A stretch of DNA of 64,000 nt from Thermococcus zilligii AN1 (lineage in GTDB: Archaea > Methanobacteriota_B > Thermococci > Thermococcales > Thermococcaceae). Positions 25,953 to 34,263 of the stretch are shown one piece after another. The stretch covers positions 434,001-498,000 of the forward strand of contig NZ_AJLF01000001.1 in the NCBI RefSeq assembly GCF_000258515.1, read 5' to 3'. The notes beneath the pieces are model-generated. The model was not told the origin of the DNA. It did not search any database and was given only the letters and a program-made list of their open reading frames with translations. Every line of letters begins with the position of its first letter. Positions within the stretch are counted from its first letter, which is position 1. The position numbers and the translations under genes are program-made.

Positions 25953-27143
25953 ATGATCATCCGCGGCGACGAGCCCGAGCAGGTCAGGCTCATAAAGAAG
26001 CTTTACAGGCCGGGCAACTACTTCATGCAGGGCAACGAGGCCGTTGCATACGGAGCAATCTTCGCGGGTTGCCGCTTCTACGCCGGTTACCCCATAACGC
26101 CTTCGAGCGAGATAGCCGAGACGATGGCCCGGGAGCTTCCGAAGCTCGGAGGCTACTACCTCCAGATGGAGGACGAGATCGGTAGCATCGCCGCCATGAT
26201 AGGCGCCTCCTGGACGGGTCTGAAGGCCATGACGGCAACGGCTGGCCCGGGCTTTTCTTTGATGCAGGAAAACATAGGCTACGCCATAATGACTGAAACG
26301 CCGGTAGTAATCGTTGACGTCCAGAGGAGCGGGCCCTCAACGGGACAGGCCACCAAAGGGGCGCAGGGGGACTTCTTCCAGGCCAGGTGGGGGACCCACG
26401 GGGATCATTCGATAGTTGCAGTATCCCCCACCAGCGGGCAGGACGCCTTCTGGGAGATGATAAGGGCCTTCAACATAGCGGAAAAGCTGAGGACACCGGT
26501 TGTCGTGCTCTTTGACGGCATTTTGGCACACACGAGGGAGCTCGTCAGGATTCCGGATATAGAGGAGGTCGAGATAGCCTACCGCAAGCTTCCGGAGAAT
26601 GAGGCAGAGGCCAGGCTCCCCTTCGGGGACCCGCACGGCGATGGCGTCCCACCGATGCCGCTCTTCGGCCACGGCTATTTCACCCACGTCACGGGCTCAA
26701 CCCACAAGGAGAACGGCCTGAGGGATGTCTACACTCCGGAAGTCCACGACAGGCTCGTGAGGAGGCTCCAAAGAAAGATAGAGCAGAACCGGAAAGTTTA
26801 CGAGAAGTACGAGGAGCATTTCACGGACGACGCTGAGATCCTCGTCGTCAGCTGGGGAGTAACTGCCCGCCCGGCCCTCGGCGCGGTTCTCAGGGCGAGG
26901 GAAGAGGGGATAAAGGCCGGCCTCTTCGTTCCAAAGACCGTCCACCCGTTCCCCGGTGAGAGGATGAGGGAGCTTGGAAAGCGCGTTAGGGCAATCCTCG
27001 TACCGGAAATGAACCTCGGCCAGATGATAATCGAGGTCGAGCGCTACATAAACGACGACGTCCTGCTTAAGGGCGTTAACAAGATAGGCGGCGTCCCGCT
27101 GACCGTTGAGGAAATCCTGCGTGAGATAAGGGGTGTTGCCTGA
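25953..27143 (+). CDS. korA: 2-oxoacid:ferredoxin oxidoreductase alpha subunit (first set)
   Basis: A 396-residue alpha subunit of a CoA-dependent 2-oxoacid oxidoreductase. In the four-subunit Pyrococcus layout this set is the 2-oxoglutarate enzyme, which makes succinyl-CoA and reduced ferredoxin during amino-acid catabolism. Domain I has the pyrimidine-side signature YAGYPITPSSEIAE and QMEDEIGSIAAMIGASWTG; domain II follows after residue 250. Start ATG 25953 has AAGGTGGTGACC upstream; the longer frame to 25806 overlaps korD and is spurious. Its stop overlaps the beta-subunit ATG (TGATG). Confidence 0.92.
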   Translation: MIIRGDEPEQVRLIKKLYRPGNYFMQGNEAVAYGAIFAGCRFYAGYPITPSSEIAETMARELPKLGGYYLQMEDEIGSIAAMIGASWTGLKAMTATAGPGFSLMQENIGYAIMTETPVVIVDVQRSGPSTGQATKGAQGDFFQARWGTHGDHSIVAVSPTSGQDAFWEMIRAFNIAEKLRTPVVVLFDGILAHTRELVRIPDIEEVEIAYRKLPENEAEARLPFGDPHGDGVPPMPLFGHGYFTHVTGSTHKENGLRDVYTPEVHDRLVRRLQRKIEQNRKVYEKYEEHFTDDAEILVVSWGVTARPALGAVLRAREEGIKAGLFVPKTVHPFPGERMRELGKRVRAILVPEMNLGQMIIEVERYINDDVLLKGVNKIGGVPLTVEEILREIRGVA

Positions 27144-27997
27144 TGGCCAGGGAGATCTACTCTAAGTATCCCCTCATTAAGTATCTGAGGAAGGAGGCCC
27201 TTCCCACGGCCCTCTGCCCCGGCTGTGGGGGCGGAACCGTCCTGAACGCCTTCGCCAACGCCGTTGACCAGCTCAAGATTGACCCGAGGGACATAGTGGT
27301 GGTGGGTGGAATCGGCTGTTCCGCGTGGATAGCCTCGCCGTACTTCTTAGCTGATACACTCCACACGACCCACGGGAGGGCTATAGCCTTCGCAACCGGC
27401 GTTAAGGTCGGCCTGCCGGACAAGAAGGTCGTCGTCATAAGCGGAGATGGCGATTTAGCAAGCATAGGGGGAAACCACCTCATCCATGCCGCGAGGAGGA
27501 ACGTCGACATAAAGGTCATCCTCGTCAACAACTTCATCTACGGCATGACCGGTGGACAGGTTGCTCCTACAACTCCTTTTGGTGCCAAAACCACGACAAC
27601 GCCATACAGGAACATCGAAAACTCTCTCAATATAAGCGAAACGGTTGCAGCTGCGGGAGCGAGCTATGTGGCAAGGTGGACGACTGCGCACGTCTACCAG
27701 CTCATAGAGAGCATAAAGAAAGCCTTGACCATTAAGGGGTTCTCGCTCGTTGAAGTTATCTCGCAGTGCCCGGTCCAGTTCGGGAGGAGGAACCAGATGA
27801 AGGAGCCCGCTGAAATGCTCCGCTGGTTCCTCAAGAACAGCGTGCCGGTGAGCAAGGCGAAGAACATGAGCGAAGAAGAGCTCAGGGACAAGTTTGTCAT
27901 AGGCGAGTTCGTCAACAGGGAGAGGCCGGAGTTTGTAACTGAACTCAACAAGCTGGTTGATGAAGTCCAGGAGCACTTCGGGCTTAAGGGTGAATGA
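27143..27997 (+). CDS. korB: 2-oxoacid:ferredoxin oxidoreductase beta subunit (first set)
   Basis: A 284-residue TPP-binding subunit. CPGCGGGTVLNAF near the N-terminus, GIGCSAWIASPYF, and the TPP/Mg motif GDGDLASIGGNHLIHAARRN ending in NN-F-YGMTGGQ are all present. No additional 4Fe-4S motif is seen, so electrons go directly to the delta subunit. It overlaps korA at its start and is followed, two bases after its stop, not by the gamma subunit but by a nucleotidyltransferase gene. Confidence 0.92.
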   Translation: MAREIYSKYPLIKYLRKEALPTALCPGCGGGTVLNAFANAVDQLKIDPRDIVVVGGIGCSAWIASPYFLADTLHTTHGRAIAFATGVKVGLPDKKVVVISGDGDLASIGGNHLIHAARRNVDIKVILVNNFIYGMTGGQVAPTTPFGAKTTTTPYRNIENSLNISETVAAAGASYVARWTTAHVYQLIESIKKALTIKGFSLVEVISQCPVQFGRRNQMKEPAEMLRWFLKNSVPVSKAKNMSEEELRDKFVIGEFVNRERPEFVTELNKLVDEVQEHFGLKGE

Positions 27998-27998
27998 G

Positions 27999-28286
27999 AT
28001 GGGGCTGTACGACCTCGTGGGCAGGAGAATCAGAGAAGCCTTCGGAGACAGGGTCGAGGAAGTCATAATCTTCGGCTCAAGGGTTAGGGGAGATTTCAGG
28101 CCCGACAGCGACCTTGACGTTCTCCTCGTGCTGAGGGACGGGATAAAGCCAGAGGACTGGGACAGGATTGGGGAGCTGAGCGCCGAGCTGACCCTTAAAC
28201 TCGGAGTGTCAGTCATGATAGTGCCCCACGGGCCAGGGGAAGACAGCCTTTATACCACCGCGAAGACGGAGGGTTTAGCCGTATGA
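27999..28286 (+). CDS. MNT-type nucleotidyltransferase (HEPN/MNT antitoxin-like)
   Basis: A 95-residue minimal nucleotidyltransferase with the signature IIFGSRVRGDFRPDSDLDVL: GS-x2-RG-x5-SDLD, with metal-binding Asp pair and a third acidic position later. In HEPN/MNT toxin-antitoxin modules this protein AMPylates or otherwise neutralises the HEPN RNase. It begins two bases after the korB stop and its own stop overlaps the next small gene as ATGA, so translation of the pair is coupled. The position inside a metabolic operon is unusual; it must be co-transcribed with the kor genes. Confidence 0.85.
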   Translation: MGLYDLVGRRIREAFGDRVEEVIIFGSRVRGDFRPDSDLDVLLVLRDGIKPEDWDRIGELSAELTLKLGVSVMIVPHGPGEDSLYTTAKTEGLAV

Positions 28287-28456
28287 ACGAGATAGATGCC
28301 CTCATTCGGAAAGCGGAGGAACGGCCCCAGGCCAGCGAGGAACTCCTTGAGAAGGGACACTACAGCGAAAGTGAAGCCCACGGGGTCGTTGAGTACGCGC
28401 GGGAATTTTTGAAGTTCACGAAGTCTTATCTGGAGGGATTGAGGAATGCAGATTAG
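28283..28456 (+). CDS. Mini HEPN-like protein, partner of the nucleotidyltransferase
   Basis: A 57-residue open frame starting in an ATGA overlap with the MNT gene and ending eleven bases into the gamma-subunit gene. Translation gives MNEIDALIRKAEERPQASEE and ...GHYSESEAHGVVEYAREFLK, which follows the HEPN helix pattern (A-x2-LL-x-G-x-Y-x2-A-x6-A-x2-FLK). A normal HEPN domain has 110-130 residues, and the catalytic R-x4-6-H is not recognisable, so this is either a reduced, probably inactive HEPN protein or a truncated remnant. The overlaps at both ends argue that it is translated. Confidence 0.6.
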   Translation: MNEIDALIRKAEERPQASEELLEKGHYSESEAHGVVEYAREFLKFTKSYLEGLRNAD

Positions 28457-28958
28457 GTTCGCCGGTATAGGTGGCCAGGGCGTTGTCCTGGCCGGTTTAA
28501 TCCTCGGGGAGGCCGCTGCCATAGAGGGCCTCAACGTTCTCCAGGCCCAGGACTACAGCTCGGCCAGCAGGGGAGGCCATTCCATAGCCGATGTTATAAT
28601 CTCTAAGGAGCCGATTTACGACGTGATTGTGACTGAGGCGGACGTTCTCGTGGCTTTAGCCCAGCTCGGTTACAACACCGTTAAGGACTCCCTCAGGGAG
28701 GGCGGCCTGCTCATCGTTGACACAGACCTCGTGAAGCCTGACAGAGATTACATAGGCGCACCCTTCACGAGAATAGCTGAGGAAACAACCGGGCTGGCCC
28801 TGACAGTCAACATGGTGGCCCTGGGCTACCTCGTGGCCAGGACTGGCATCGTGAAGAGGGAAAACGTCGAGGAAGCAATAAGGAGGCACGTTCCAAAGGG
28901 GACCGAGGAGATAAACATCAGGGCTTTTAGAGCGGGGTTTGAGGAGGGGTTGAAATGA
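28446..28958 (+). CDS. korC: 2-oxoacid:ferredoxin oxidoreductase gamma subunit (first set)
   Basis: A 170-residue gamma subunit: MQIRFAGIGGQGVVLAGLIL is the family N-terminus, with DYSSASRGGHSIADVIIS and the C-terminal PKGTEEINIRAFRAGF. It completes the delta-alpha-beta-gamma set begun at 25675 but is separated from beta by the nucleotidyltransferase pair. Start ATG 28446 lies inside the 3' end of the mini-HEPN gene, with GGAGGGATTGAGGA upstream; its stop overlaps the second alpha subunit (ATGA). Confidence 0.92.
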   Translation: MQIRFAGIGGQGVVLAGLILGEAAAIEGLNVLQAQDYSSASRGGHSIADVIISKEPIYDVIVTEADVLVALAQLGYNTVKDSLREGGLLIVDTDLVKPDRDYIGAPFTRIAEETTGLALTVNMVALGYLVARTGIVKRENVEEAIRRHVPKGTEEINIRAFRAGFEEGLK

Positions 28959-30103
28959 GATACCCCTTTGTCGTTGGAAGGTCAGACTTCATTCAAGGAG
29001 ACGAAGCCATAGCGAGGGCGGCCATTCTGGCCGGCTGCAGGTTTTACGCCGGTTATCCAATTACACCGGCGAGCGAGATATTCGAGGCGATGGCCCTCTA
29101 CATGCCCCTCGTTGATGGTGTAAGCATACAGATGGAGGACGAGATAGCGAGCGTAGCCGCTATAATAGGTGCCTCCTGGGCAGGGGCGAAGGCGATGACA
29201 GCGACGAGCGGCCCGGGCTTTTCTTTGATGCAGGAAAACATAGGCTACGCCATAATGACTGAAACGCCGATAGTAATCGTTAACGTCCAGCGCGGGGGCC
29301 CGAGCACAGGCCAGCCAACGCTCGCGGCACAGGGCGACATAATGCAGGCCATCTGGGGGACGCACGGCGACCACAGCCTCATAGTGCTCTCCCCGTCCAC
29401 GGTCCAGGAGGCCTTTGACTTCACGATAAGGGCCTTCAACCTCGCGGAGAAGTACAGGACGCCCGTCATTCTGCTCACAGACGCCGAGATAGCCCACATG
29501 CGCGAGCGCGTTTACATACCAAACCCGGAGGAGATTGAAACCGTCAGCAGAAAGCTCCCGGCGAACGAGGAAGAGGCCAGGCTCCCCTTCGGAGACCCGC
29601 ACGGCGATGGCGTCCCGCCGATGCCGATATTTGGCAGGGGTTACCGGACGTACGTCACAGGCCTGACCCACGATGAGCATGGCCATCCAAAGACCGTCGA
29701 GCCAGAAGTCCACGAGAGGCTCATCAGGAGGATCATAGACAAGCTGGAGCGCAACAAGGCCGACATCATCACCTACGAAACCTTTGGGCTTGAGGATGCC
29801 GAGGTGGCGATAGTTGCAACGGGGATAGTTTCGCGCTCGGCCATGAGCGCCGTCAAGATGCTCCGCGAAAGGGGAGTCAGGGCGGGATTTCTCAAGCTCA
29901 ACACGATATGGCCCTTCGACTTTGAGATGGTTGAAAAGCTGGCAGAGCGGGTCAGGAAGATCTACGTTCCCGAGATGAACATGGGGCAGCTCTACCACCT
30001 CGTCAGGGAAGGGGCCAACGGGAAGGCCGAGGTGGAGCTGATAAGCAAGATAGGCGGAGAGGTTCACACACCGATGGAGATCATCGAAAGGGTGGTGGGA
30101 TGA
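28955..30103 (+). CDS. 2-oxoacid:ferredoxin oxidoreductase alpha subunit (second set)
   Basis: A 382-residue alpha subunit paralogous to the one at 25953 (shared FYAGYPITPASEIFEAMALY, FGDPHGDGVPPMP). It starts a second alpha-beta-gamma set without its own delta subunit, so it probably shares the ferredoxin subunit at 25675. In Pyrococcus the same downstream triplet exists and its substrate is unsettled. It overlaps the preceding gamma gene by ATGA and has GAGGAGGGG before the ATG. Confidence 0.92.
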   Translation: MRYPFVVGRSDFIQGDEAIARAAILAGCRFYAGYPITPASEIFEAMALYMPLVDGVSIQMEDEIASVAAIIGASWAGAKAMTATSGPGFSLMQENIGYAIMTETPIVIVNVQRGGPSTGQPTLAAQGDIMQAIWGTHGDHSLIVLSPSTVQEAFDFTIRAFNLAEKYRTPVILLTDAEIAHMRERVYIPNPEEIETVSRKLPANEEEARLPFGDPHGDGVPPMPIFGRGYRTYVTGLTHDEHGHPKTVEPEVHERLIRRIIDKLERNKADIITYETFGLEDAEVAIVATGIVSRSAMSAVKMLRERGVRAGFLKLNTIWPFDFEMVEKLAERVRKIYVPEMNMGQLYHLVREGANGKAEVELISKIGGEVHTPMEIIERVVG

Positions 30104-30948
30104 TGTACCTGAAGTCCTCCTACGAGATCCGCGACAAATACCTCAGGAAGGACATGCTCCCGACGATCTTCTGTCCTGGCTGTGGAATAGGCAGTGTTCT
30201 CCAGTTCACGCTCAGGGCGATAGACGACCTCGGCCTGAACCAGGACGAGATAGTCTGGGTGAGCGGTATAGGCTGTTCGTCCCGCGTTCCCGGCTTTGTG
30301 AACTTCGATGGCTTACACACGACCCACGGGAGGGCCCTGGCCTTCGCCACGGGGATAAAGCTCACCAACCCTGACCTCAGGATAATCGCCTTCATGGGCG
30401 ACGGCGATGCCGCCGCGATAGGCGGCAACCACTTCATCCACGCCATAAGGAGGAACCTCGACGTCACGGTTATACTCATCAACAACTTCACCTACGGAAT
30501 GACCGGTGGCCAGGTCGCGCCAACAACACTCAAGGGCCTGAAGGGAACGACCGCCCCCTACGGCCAGTTTGAGAACCCCTTCGACATCGCCCAGCTCGCG
30601 GTCGCCGCCGGGGCGAACTACGTGGCCAGGTGGACGGTCTTCAACTACCTCCAGGGCATCAACAGCGTAAAGAAGGCCCTTCAGAAGGAAGGTTTCACGC
30701 TGGTGGAGTTCCTCTCTCCCTGTCCAATAGGCTTCGGAAGGAGGAACAGGATGAAGACTTCGCCCGAGCTTATCCGCTGGTACCAGGAGATAACGGTTCC
30801 GCTCGCGAAGGCCAAGAACATGAAGCCGGAGGAGCTCGAGGGCAAGATAGTCATAGGTGAATTCGTTGACAGGGACAGGCCGGGCCTCGTGAGGGAATAT
30901 CAGGAGTACATAAAGCGCGCTAAGAAGATGATGGGGTGGGAAGGATGA
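30103..30948 (+). CDS. 2-oxoacid:ferredoxin oxidoreductase beta subunit (second set)
   Basis: About 281 residues, TPP-binding subunit with CPGCGIGSVLQFTLRA, GIGCSSRVPGFVNFDG and the motif GDGDAAAIGGNHFIHA followed by NNFTYGMTGGQ. Two tandem ATGs exist (30100, 30103); 30103 is four bases after GGTGGTGGG and is preferred. Compared with the first beta subunit the substrate-side loops differ, consistent with another 2-oxoacid specificity. Confidence 0.92.
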   Translation: MYLKSSYEIRDKYLRKDMLPTIFCPGCGIGSVLQFTLRAIDDLGLNQDEIVWVSGIGCSSRVPGFVNFDGLHTTHGRALAFATGIKLTNPDLRIIAFMGDGDAAAIGGNHFIHAIRRNLDVTVILINNFTYGMTGGQVAPTTLKGLKGTTAPYGQFENPFDIAQLAVAAGANYVARWTVFNYLQGINSVKKALQKEGFTLVEFLSPCPIGFGRRNRMKTSPELIRWYQEITVPLAKAKNMKPEELEGKIVIGEFVDRDRPGLVREYQEYIKRAKKMMGWEG

Positions 30949-31496
30949 GGAAGGAAATCCTCTTCAGCGGCTTTGGGGGCCAGGGTGTCATCCTGGCGAG
31001 CGTCATCCTCGGAAGGGCCGCGGCCGTTTACGAGAACCTCTACGCGGTGCAGACACAGAGCTACGGGCCGGAGTCGAGGGGCGGGGCCAGCAGGGCGGAG
31101 GTTATCATCAGCGACGGGCCGATAGACTACCCAAAGGTCATGGCGCCCGACTGCGCGGTCTTCTTTTCGCAGGAGGCCTACAGCAAGTACCTCCAAACTG
31201 TCAAGCCGGGCGCGAAGGTGATAATCGAGAAGAACCTCGTGCCGCACAGGGATTTGGAGTTTGAGAGGAAGCTCAACGTCATAGCCCTGCCCCTGACGGA
31301 GATAGCCGAGGAGACCACCGGCCTGAGCCTGACCATGAACATCCTGGCCCTCGGAATACTCACGGCCTGGACCGGGGTTGTGGGCAGGGAAGCCGTAGAG
31401 AAGGCAGTCCTCGACACGATCCCGAAGGGCACGGAGGAGATAAACCTCAGGGCCCTCAGGAAGGGCTTTGAGCTTGCCGAAAAGTTCAAACCCTGA
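30945..31496 (+). CDS. 2-oxoacid:ferredoxin oxidoreductase gamma subunit (second set)
   Basis: A 183-residue gamma subunit: MRKEILFSGFGGQGVILASV, then QTQSYGPESRGGASRAEVII and PKGTEEINLRALRKGFELA. It starts in an ATGA overlap with the beta gene, with GGGTGGGAAGG upstream, and ends the operon. Gamma subunits contribute to the CoA side of the complex. Confidence 0.92.
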   Translation: MRKEILFSGFGGQGVILASVILGRAAAVYENLYAVQTQSYGPESRGGASRAEVIISDGPIDYPKVMAPDCAVFFSQEAYSKYLQTVKPGAKVIIEKNLVPHRDLEFERKLNVIALPLTEIAEETTGLSLTMNILALGILTAWTGVVGREAVEKAVLDTIPKGTEEINLRALRKGFELAEKFKP

Positions 31497-31560
31497 GCCT
31501 TGGTGGTTTTCCATTCTTTCCGCAAGTTTTCAGGTAAACGTTTTCGCCCGTGAGCTGACC

Positions 31561-31594
31561 TTTGTTCCCGGCGAGTTAAAGAAACCCTTAAAAG
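31561..31594 (+). promoter_or_regulatory. ribD promoter with TTTGTTCC half-site
   Basis: TATA element cccttaaaag (31585-31594) about 25 bp before the ribD start. Twenty bases further upstream is TTTGTTCC (31561-31568), the same half-site that forms the inverted repeat in front of ribBA (34199-34220). It is a possible binding site for a riboflavin-pathway regulator. Confidence 0.4.
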
Positions 31595-31615
31595 AACCCC
31601 CGGGAAGCTTGTAGC

Positions 31616-32698
31616 ATGAGGCCTGAAGACGAGAAGTTCATGCGCCTTGCCCTCGAGCTGGCTAAAAGGGGAGAGGGCTGGGTGAACTCAAACCCGATGG
31701 TCGGGGCTGTAATAGTCAAGGACGGCGAGGTAATCGGCGTCGGCTGGCACAGAAAGTTCGGCGAGAAGCACGCGGAAGTCAACGCCATAGAGGACGCCAG
31801 GGCCAAAGGCCACGAGGTTAAAGGCGCCACCATGTACGTAACCCTTGAGCCCTGCTCCCACTGGGGGAAGCAACCGCCCTGCGCCGACCGGATAATAGCA
31901 GAGGGCTTTAAGCGGGTCGTCGTTGCGATGAAGGACCCGAACCCCCTCGTGGCCGGGAGGGGGATAGAGAAGATGAGGGAAGCCGGGATAGAGGTTGAAG
32001 TCGGTCTCCTCGAAGAGGAAGCTAAAAAGCTCAACGAGATCTTCATCAAGTACATAACGACGAAGGTGCCCTTTGTCTCGATCAAGCTCGCCCTGACCCT
32101 GGACGGGTTCATAGCGACAGAGAGCGGCTCCTCCCAGTGGATAACCGGTGAAAAGGCCCGGGAGAGGGTTCAGGAGCTGAGGAGAAGGCACATGGCGATA
32201 ATGGTGGGCTCGGGAACCGTCTTAGCGGACAACCCGAGGCTCAACTGCAGGCTTGAGAACTGCCCTCCGAAGGTCAAGGTGATCCTCGACCGCTCCGGCA
32301 GGATTGCGGAGGAGGTGAGGAAGGGGAGGAATTTCAGGCTCTTCGAAGACGGTAGAGTGATCTTCTTCACGGAGAGGCCGGAGAAGTTCGAGGGGATAGC
32401 TGAGGCCTACCCGATAACAGGGCCAGAAGAAATCCTGAGGAAGCTCGGTGAGCTCGGCATAGACAGCGTCCTGATAGAGGGAGGCAGAATAGCCTGCCAG
32501 TTTTTAAGCTACGCCGACAAGTTCTACCTCTTCTATGGGCCAAAGCTCTTCGGCAGAGGGATTAAGCCCTTCGAGTGCCTGAAGGTTGAGGACGCGAACG
32601 GGGCACCGGTTTTGAGGATAGAGTCAGTGGAAAAGCTCGGGGAGAGCTTTTTGGTCACGGCTTATCCGGGTGGTGAAAATGTTCAGCGGGATAGTTGA
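31616..32698 (+). CDS. ribD: Bifunctional pyrimidine deaminase/reductase RibD
   Basis: A 360-residue bacterial-type riboflavin enzyme. Residues 1-145 are the zinc deaminase (HAEVNAIEDA with zinc His and catalytic Glu; PCSHWGKQPPCADRI with zinc Cys), and residues ~148-360 the NADPH-dependent reductase (VSIKLALTLDGFIATESGSS, then MVGSGTVLADNPRLN, and LIEGGRIACQFL). It performs steps two and three after GTP ring opening. It overlaps ribE by 20 bp and leads the ribD-ribE-(broken gene)-ribBA-ribH cluster. Confidence 0.95.
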   Translation: MRPEDEKFMRLALELAKRGEGWVNSNPMVGAVIVKDGEVIGVGWHRKFGEKHAEVNAIEDARAKGHEVKGATMYVTLEPCSHWGKQPPCADRIIAEGFKRVVVAMKDPNPLVAGRGIEKMREAGIEVEVGLLEEEAKKLNEIFIKYITTKVPFVSIKLALTLDGFIATESGSSQWITGEKARERVQELRRRHMAIMVGSGTVLADNPRLNCRLENCPPKVKVILDRSGRIAEEVRKGRNFRLFEDGRVIFFTERPEKFEGIAEAYPITGPEEILRKLGELGIDSVLIEGGRIACQFLSYADKFYLFYGPKLFGRGIKPFECLKVEDANGAPVLRIESVEKLGESFLVTAYPGGENVQRDS

Positions 32699-33236
32699 GG
32701 CAACCGGAAAGGCCCGCTACTCCGCAGGAAAACTCCACGTGGAGGTTCCCTTTGAGGTCAGGCCCGGCGACAGTGTGGCAGTGAACGGCGCCTGCCTCAC
32801 CGTTGTGGACTTCGACGGGAAAGAAGCTACCTTTGATATAGGAGAGGAGACCCTTGCGAGGACGAACCTGAGGGAGGCGAAGGTCGTGAACCTCGAGAGG
32901 GCCATGCCTGCCAGCGGCCGCTTTAACGGGCACATAGTGACCGGCCACGTTGATGGCACGGTAAGGTTCATAGCGAAGAGGACGAGCGGGAACACGACGT
33001 GGATGGCCTTCGAGATGCCGCCCGAAAGGTGGGGCGTCGCCGAGAAGGGTTCCATAGCTTTGAACGGCGTCTCTCTAACCGTTGCGAGGGTCGAAGGGAG
33101 CCGCTTCTGGATCCAGGTGATCCCCTACACGCTGGAAAAGACCAACCTCGGCCTCCTGAGGCCAGGGGAGAGGGTTAACTACGAGATCGACATCATAGCG
33201 AGGTATGTTAGGGAAATCATTGCGAACAGTAAGTAG
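32679..33236 (+). CDS. ribE: Riboflavin synthase alpha chain, bacterial type
   Basis: A 185-residue enzyme that dismutates two 6,7-dimethyl-8-ribityllumazines to riboflavin and the pyrimidinedione. The two internal lumazine-binding repeats are seen (MFSGIVEATG...VNGACLTVV and FNGHIVTGHVDG...LNGVSLTVARVEG). Most archaea use an unrelated RibC related to lumazine synthase, so this gene and its operon are of bacterial descent. ATG 32679 follows GGTGGTGAAA; the frame extended to 32670 is less likely. Confidence 0.95.
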   Translation: MFSGIVEATGKARYSAGKLHVEVPFEVRPGDSVAVNGACLTVVDFDGKEATFDIGEETLARTNLREAKVVNLERAMPASGRFNGHIVTGHVDGTVRFIAKRTSGNTTWMAFEMPPERWGVAEKGSIALNGVSLTVARVEGSRFWIQVIPYTLEKTNLGLLRPGERVNYEIDIIARYVREIIANSK

Positions 33237-34196
33237 AGTAGAGAGGCTCGATTACACGGGCTATTCGGCCGAAGTCCTCGTGTGTTCCCTGAAGGACCAG
33301 ACGGTAAAGGTTGAAGCCGATGTCCCGGAGTGGATCGACTCGAACGCTGCGTTCTACATTACCTATTCCCGCCTGGACTACCTTGGGCTCCTCGGGGAGG
33401 AGATAAGGAAAGAACTGGTAAACAGGACTTCTGAGGGCTGGAAAATCGGGAACTTTGAGTTCATGGAGCCAGACCTCAAAAAAGTCACTTACTCCAAAGG
33501 GACGTTCACCTACGCCGAGCGACTAAAGAAGGGCAGTGCACGGTGTTTTCTTTCAAAGGAGTCTTCAAGGCGTTGCCTGGGAGTATTTACCTACGCGACG
33601 GGGAGAGGATTCCACTTCCGAAAGCTTCGCTCACCGGACAGTCGGGCTGGCTGTTCTTTGCACAAATCCCCGAAGGCTATAAGGGCTGGAACGCCTCCCT
33701 CATGATCCCGGAGAGGCTGGGAAGGGACAGCGAATTTGAAAAGGCGTACAGGAACCACCTCAAGAGCCTCTTTGAGTTGGTTGATAAGAGGCTGATAACG
33801 GAGGGGGAGCTCGGCCGCATTGAAATCCCCGAGGAACCGGTTCCTCCGGAGGATTACTGCGCGGAACTTGTGGCAAACGGGAGCAGGGTGTCGTCCACGA
33901 GGCCCCTGGGCAGTTCGGGCCTCTACAGTGACGGGAACTACTACCTCTTCGAGTATTCGGGGAAGAATGGGGGGACAATATCCGTGGGCTTCACCTCCAG
34001 CGGGTGCAGGCCCGCAGTGTGGTTCACCTTTGTCGGGGCTTTAGATGGATCTGGGGACTCCATCAAGGAGAATGGCCATATTAGGTCAATTTTCGGCGTT
34101 TTCAGCAACTTTTCCGTCCACAACGGGGATGGCGATGGGCCGCTGTTCGTGGATTCTTCCGGCCACGTTATTCTTGACCTCGTGGTTGAACCGTGA
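33220..34196 (+). pseudogene. Frameshifted hypothetical gene inside the riboflavin operon
   Basis: Two partial frames join into one product of about 325 residues. The first (from ATG 33205 or TTG 33220) reads VERLDYTGYSAEVLVCSLKD ... TYAERLKKG; the second continues with QCTVFSFKGVFKALPGSIYL and ends DLVVEP. The change of frame lies at the GGG run at 33531-33533, and adding one G restores a continuous protein. No signal peptide or known domain is seen; the C-terminal part has repeated short beta-rich segments with many Gly, Ser and Asn. It is either a real lesion or a homopolymer read error. It interrupts ribE and ribBA in an otherwise standard operon. Confidence 0.65.
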
Positions 34197-34198
34197 CT

Positions 34199-34220
34199 TT
34201 TGTTCCGTTTTTGGAACAAA
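34199..34220. promoter_or_regulatory. Inverted repeat upstream of ribBA
   Basis: TTTGTTCC (34199-34206) and GGAACAAA (34213-34220) are perfect 8-bp arms around a 6-base spacer, directly abutting a TATA element (tttttaaaag, 34221-34230). A further GGAACAAA copy lies at 34235-34242, near the expected transcription start. This gives ribBA-ribH a separate promoter, probably under repressor control. Confidence 0.6.
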
Positions 34221-34263
34221 TTTTTAAAAGATGTGGAACAAAGTTGTTTTCGGGGAAGGGAGG

